Notes under the pieces: generated by a model
What the model saw: the letters and a program-made list of their open reading frames with translations, nothing else
What the model was told of the DNA's origin: nothing
Database searches by the model: none
Assembly: GCA_014381035.1 (NCBI GenBank)
Contig: JACMIS010000401.1
Location: 1 to 17,969, forward strand
Length of the DNA stretch: 17,969 bases
Direction of reading: 5' to 3'
Source: Armatimonadota bacterium
Lineage (GTDB): Bacteria; Armatimonadota; Armatimonadia; Armatimonadales; Armatimonadaceae
Program-made: the position numbers and the translations under genes
Part shown: one piece after another, positions 14,988 to 17,969 of the stretch
How the letters are laid out: each line of letters starts with the position of its first letter
Numbering within the stretch: the stretch's first letter is position 1

Positions 14988-15956
14988 ATGAAAACAACAT
15001 GTAGGTTTCTTCCTGATCTCGCCCTGGCGGTCGTCGCTGCGGTGTCCCTTCTTCAAGTACCGTCTGCCACACGCGCCGCGATTGAACCGGTTATGCGCAC
15101 GGCAAAAGCCGCCCCGAATCAAATGTTCACCACCACACCGGATGGGGTACGTGTCGCCATCCAGGAATACGGTGATCCCAAGGGACCGGAGATCGTGCTG
15201 ATTCACGGACTCGGCGGCACCCATCTCGACTGGATGAATCAGGTCCGTAGCCCGGTCTTAAGCAAGTACCGGTTAGTCACGTATGATCTGCGCGGGCACG
15301 GATTGTCCGGCAAGCCCGCACAGGCGGCGTATTACGCCGACGGCAAGCGTTGGGGAGATGAGCTGCGCGCCGTGATCGAGGCTAAGGGCTTGAAACGCCC
15401 GGTGCTCGTTGGCTGGTCACTCGGCGGTCTGGTAATCACGAACTATCTCGAAACCCACGGCGATTCCCGTGTGGCAGGCATCGTTTATGTAGACGGCGTC
15501 ATTGAACTCAAGCCCGAATACATCAAAGCTAAGTCGGAAGTCGTCGCGGCACTGACTTCCCCGGACCTCGCTACGTACCTCGAAGGGACCCGACAGTTCC
15601 TCCGCCTGTGTTTCTACCGACAGCCCGACCCCGAAACCTTCGCGCTATTGTATGCGGGTGCCGCCATGGCTTCGCCCGACATGATCAAGCAGACTTTCAC
15701 GGGGATTTCTGTGTCTGCGGAGGCAACACTACCGAAGGTCGCCGTGCCGAGCCTGTTTATCTACGGGGAGCGTGATGCGTTGGTGGATGCGCGGACGGTC
15801 GAGCGGGCAAGGCAGTTGATGCCGAAGATGAAGGCGATCCTGTACCCAGAAACGGGACACGCGCCCTTTTTCGAGCAACCCGACCGATTTAACGCCGATC
15901 TTCATCGTTTTGCGCAAGAGGCAGAGAAAAACAAATCCGTGACCCCACCCCGCTGA
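14988..15956 (+). CDS. Exported alpha/beta-fold hydrolase
   Basis: A 322-residue protein with an N-terminal signal peptide (LALAVVAAVSLLQVPSATRA, cleavage near residue 30) and a complete alpha/beta hydrolase domain. LIHGLGG (71-77) gives the oxyanion region, GWSLGG holds nucleophile Ser144, GERD gives Asp263, and TGHAPFFE gives His291. YDLRGHGLSGKP (99-110) is the usual motif before the nucleophile. Members include esterases, lactonases and dehalogenase-like enzymes; the substrate cannot be told. The protein should act in the periplasm or outside the cell. The gene stands alone, divergent from the ArsR operon, behind a promoter flanked by twin palindromes, so it is probably inducible, perhaps by its own substrate or product. 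AAAGG about 9 nt upstream of the ATG is a possible ribosome-binding site. Confidence 0.92.
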   Translation: MKTTCRFLPDLALAVVAAVSLLQVPSATRAAIEPVMRTAKAAPNQMFTTTPDGVRVAIQEYGDPKGPEIVLIHGLGGTHLDWMNQVRSPVLSKYRLVTYDLRGHGLSGKPAQAAYYADGKRWGDELRAVIEAKGLKRPVLVGWSLGGLVITNYLETHGDSRVAGIVYVDGVIELKPEYIKAKSEVVAALTSPDLATYLEGTRQFLRLCFYRQPDPETFALLYAGAAMASPDMIKQTFTGISVSAEATLPKVAVPSLFIYGERDALVDARTVERARQLMPKMKAILYPETGHAPFFEQPDRFNADLHRFAQEAEKNKSVTPPR

Positions 15957-16053
15957 TCCAATCTCACGCAACGGCGGAGGGGGTGTGGTTATCCCCTCGC
16001 GCCAGAGCGGCTACTACACAGCAACGTTCGCTGACGCCTGCGCCGTGTCACAA

Positions 16054-16101
16054 CCTGGATATTTTTGCCCTATTATCCAGGCGCGGTAATTTTTTGACCC
16101 T
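16054..16101. terminator. Weak hairpin between convergent genes
   Basis: CCTGGATA (16054-16061) pairs with TATCCAGG (16074-16081). On the plus strand a TTTTTT run follows after about 9 nt, so it could end the hydrolase transcript. The right arm overlaps the stop codon of the minus-strand gene at 16073. The rest of 15957-16072 shows nothing clear. Confidence 0.3.
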
Positions 16102-17725
16102 GTGCCCGCGCCCACTGTACCAGCGACATATACTTTGGCGATTTTTTCGGGTCTTCATCGTACCATTCCATCGCGCCCCACGAACCCCATTTGCTCCAGT
16201 TGCCGGTGGACGCGAACGCGCAGAACAGGTCGCCGCCCGCCGCGGCGTAGCCGTCCAGAAATTGTGCGTACACTTTGCCCATACGTTCGCTGCGGTTCGC
16301 TTCGTGGAACAGCTTGGTGATCTTGTCGTTGTTTTCCGCGCCCCCGATGCCAACCATGTGTTGCCCGCCCTCGTAGCAGACCAGTTTCAGACCATATTTG
16401 TCAGCGACCGCTTTGTTATCCGTGGTGAACTTCAATGCTTCGGGTAGCGCGGTTTTTTCCATGTAGTCCATCGCCTCGTTCACCGTCCATTTTTCCACCG
16501 TGGCGGCGGTCGGCGTTGCTTTGGGATCGTTGGATGGGGCGCAACCGAAGTAAGGAGCAATGGCGAGAACATCGGCGGATTTGTAGGCGTCCTCGAATTT
16601 CGCGATCTGCTCGGCGACATAGGCGTTCCCGGCTTGCGTCGGCAGGACGCGCACCAACCGTTCCAGTCCGCCCCACTCCTTCTCCCAAATTTTGAATATC
16701 TCCACGGAGCGGCGTGCAGTATAGTGCCACGCCGCGTCCCACGGTTTTTCGCCGATCTTTGCCGCCAACCCCTTCTCGCCCGCATAGCGCGACTGCTCGA
16801 ATTGACCGTTCCAGACTTCATTAGAATACTCAACGTACACGCGGCGGTTCGGGGCAAGTTTCGCTTTCATCAGGCGGGCGAACTCACGAACGTAGTCGTC
16901 GTCGGCTTTGTGCGGAATGCAGATCCAGGCGTCCGCGCCGAGCCGGTTGGAAAGCAGGCACATCGTTTCCGCGGCAACGCCTTTCTCACTGAAGGTCGCG
17001 GACGCAAGGGTAGGGCGGTCGCTCCACTTTTCCTGCTTGCTGCCGTTCGTGTGCATCCAGTCCATGAAGCGCAAGCACGAGACGCCCTGCCACCGCGCGA
17101 GAAACATCGGGTGAAACGGCTCCGCCTTATACGTCTTCTCGAAGCCGGGCATGATCATCCGGATGTTTTTGACGTAGTTCGCCGGGTCGGTTTCGCGGAT
17201 CGCCAAGAAGAAGCTGCCCTTCGCTGCGTCCACGTTGACCACCATGCGCCCTGGCGTTTCGGAAACCACCGACGCCGCGCCATTGAACGTGATCTTTCCG
17301 GTGCCCTCGTGTAAAAGGGTATACTCACCGCTCGGATAATGCCCGCCCTCAATGGTGCAGAGCGGCGATTCGGCAAAGCAACCCGCTTCCAGTTTGGTGA
17401 CGTAACCGTTCTTATCGAGCGATAGCGCGGGACCTTTACCCCATCCTTCGCCTTCTTTTTGCGAGATCCACGGGCGCGAAAGCCGGAAAACGTCCACGAA
17501 GGGCAGTTCCGAGTTCCAGTCGGCGGGACCGTTGAGGTTGATTCCGAGGCGGGGTTGAACCGATTTTTTGGGTGTCAGCGGCTCGGAGGTTGCAGATTTC
17601 GCGACTTGCGGATCGGCGGCGACGGTGTTATCGGCGTCGCCGGTGCGAGCGGCACAGGCGAACGGTGACAGGAGCAGGGCGGAATATGGCAGGACGGCAA
17701 GAAGCCTGCGGCGGGAAAGCGGCAT
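16073..17725 (-). CDS. Tat-exported TIM-barrel glycoside-hydrolase-like protein
   Basis: A 550-residue protein from ATG 17725, where AAGGAA precedes the start; the frame is open to 17947 but that part runs through a repeat. The N-terminus MPLSRRRLLAVLPYSALLLS has the twin-arginine pattern SRRRLL plus a hydrophobic stretch, with likely cleavage after ACA (residue 26). Residues about 60-180 form a beta-rich region (RLGINLNGPADWNSELPFVD opens it), and about 200-540 a barrel-like catalytic part. VYVEYSNEVWNGQF puts Glu303 where clan GH-A enzymes have the acid/base (the NE pair), and CYEGGQH gives Glu452 as candidate nucleophile. This full-length architecture is known from uncharacterised proteins often annotated 'cellulose-binding' in Planctomycetota-like genomes; I cannot assign a GH family or substrate. 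It acts outside the cytoplasm. Confidence 0.82.
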   Translation of the reverse strand: MPLSRRRLLAVLPYSALLLSPFACAARTGDADNTVAADPQVAKSATSEPLTPKKSVQPRLGINLNGPADWNSELPFVDVFRLSRPWISQKEGEGWGKGPALSLDKNGYVTKLEAGCFAESPLCTIEGGHYPSGEYTLLHEGTGKITFNGAASVVSETPGRMVVNVDAAKGSFFLAIRETDPANYVKNIRMIMPGFEKTYKAEPFHPMFLARWQGVSCLRFMDWMHTNGSKQEKWSDRPTLASATFSEKGVAAETMCLLSNRLGADAWICIPHKADDDYVREFARLMKAKLAPNRRVYVEYSNEVWNGQFEQSRYAGEKGLAAKIGEKPWDAAWHYTARRSVEIFKIWEKEWGGLERLVRVLPTQAGNAYVAEQIAKFEDAYKSADVLAIAPYFGCAPSNDPKATPTAATVEKWTVNEAMDYMEKTALPEALKFTTDNKAVADKYGLKLVCYEGGQHMVGIGGAENNDKITKLFHEANRSERMGKVYAQFLDGYAAAGGDLFCAFASTGNWSKWGSWGAMEWYDEDPKKSPKYMSLVQWARAQGQKITAPG

Positions 17726-17741
17726 CGGTGAGTTTCCTTCT

Positions 17742-17831
17742 TTGGTGTTATAGAACACCGGAAGTGTATCATATTCGGAGGTTTTCACCCACCGGTAAAA
17801 GCCTTCGGCTAAGGACGCTCCGCGTCCGGGA
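17742..17831 (+). repeat. Left arm of a 90-bp inverted repeat
   Basis: This arm is the reverse complement of 17880-17969 with two mismatches in 90 bp and no gaps. It contains small hairpins: GGTGTT-atag-AACACC, AGCC-ttc-GGCT and GGACGC-tcc-GCGTCC. It forms the 5' leader of the glycosidase-like gene, ending about 17 nt before its ATG. Confidence 0.95.
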
Positions 17832-17879
17832 TAGGTGCGAGGCGTAACGTCTTGCGGGACTGCCCAACGTTTTATGCAT
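17832..17879. other. 48-bp spacer between the inverted-repeat arms
   Basis: No open frame of note and no transposase remnant. It is too short to hold a gene, so the whole 228-bp unit is arm-spacer-arm, like a non-autonomous (MITE-like) element or a giant hairpin. Confidence 0.6.
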
Positions 17880-17969
17880 TCCCGGACGCGGAGCGTCCTT
17901 AGCCGAAGGCTTTTACCGGTGGGTGAAACCCCCCGAATATGATACACTTCCGGTGTTCTATAACACCAA
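17880..17969 (-). repeat. Right arm of a 90-bp inverted repeat, reaching the window end
   Basis: Inverted copy of 17742-17831. It runs to the last base, so its true end is not visible and pairing could continue beyond. Symmetry predicts that a plus-strand gene to the right might carry the same leader as the glycosidase-like gene. Confidence 0.95.

Noticed and set aside
17726..17947. N-terminal extension of the glycosidase-like protein
   Set aside because: It reads through the inverted repeat and would bury the Tat signal peptide; ATG 17725 has a ribosome-binding site.

Overview
The window looks like a high-GC chromosomal segment from a bacterium of the Armatimonadota or a near relative. The best clue is the prepilin-like protein at 12517-13458. 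It has the [21 protein letters not shown]-terminus, the '[20 protein letters not shown]' type continuation and a C-terminal H-X9-DG motif, a combination abundant in Armatimonadota and Planctomycetota. Tandem Gfo/Idh/MocA oxidoreductases, a PEP-CTERM-like sorting tail and a receptor-type Ser/Thr kinase fit this. The assignment is inference; there is no rRNA, tRNA or universal marker here.

Layout, left to right. (1) 1-2135, minus: the 5' portion of a large multi-pass membrane protein of GT-C/GT39 type, cut by the left edge. (2) 2137-4405, minus: two Gfo/Idh/MocA oxidoreductases in tandem, closed by a strong hairpin at 2069-2100 that overlaps the possible start of the membrane protein. (3) 4552-5055, minus: the biotin carboxyl carrier protein AccB, without accC beside it. 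(4) 5185-7292, plus: two paralogous trypsin-fold serine proteases, 5 nt apart. The first has a C-terminal transmembrane anchor and the second a PEP-CTERM-like tail. A bidirectional terminator (7298-7347) separates them from the next operon. (5) 7362-12246, minus: circularly permuted ATP-grasp protein, then a transmembrane Ser/Thr kinase with an NTF2-like ectodomain, then an alpha-E (DUF403) protein, behind a good sigma70-type promoter at 12331-12359. ATP-grasp and alpha-E are a known pair; the kinase between them is unusual. (6) 12517-13458, minus: H-X9-DG prepilin-like protein with its own terminator. (7) 13628-14806, minus: a compact operon of ArsR-type regulator, phosphinothricin-acetyltransferase-like GNAT and alkyltransferase-like protein (ATL). 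(8) 14988-15956, plus and divergent: an exported alpha/beta hydrolase whose promoter is flanked by two copies of TGTYCAA-N6-TTGAACA. (9) 16073-17725, minus: a Tat-exported TIM-barrel, glycosidase-like protein. (10) 17742-17969: two 90-bp arms of a near-perfect inverted repeat that runs to the last base of the window.

The most interesting points are the kinase inside the ATP-grasp/alpha-E locus, the twin proteases with two different surface-anchoring solutions, the twin-operator promoter, several start codons placed 5-9 nt after a -10 box (leaderless-type initiation), and the long inverted repeat at the right edge. No CRISPR array, tRNA, rRNA, transposase gene or phage gene was seen. No gene-free stretch exceeds 300 bases; the longest is 12247-12516, which holds a terminator and a promoter.
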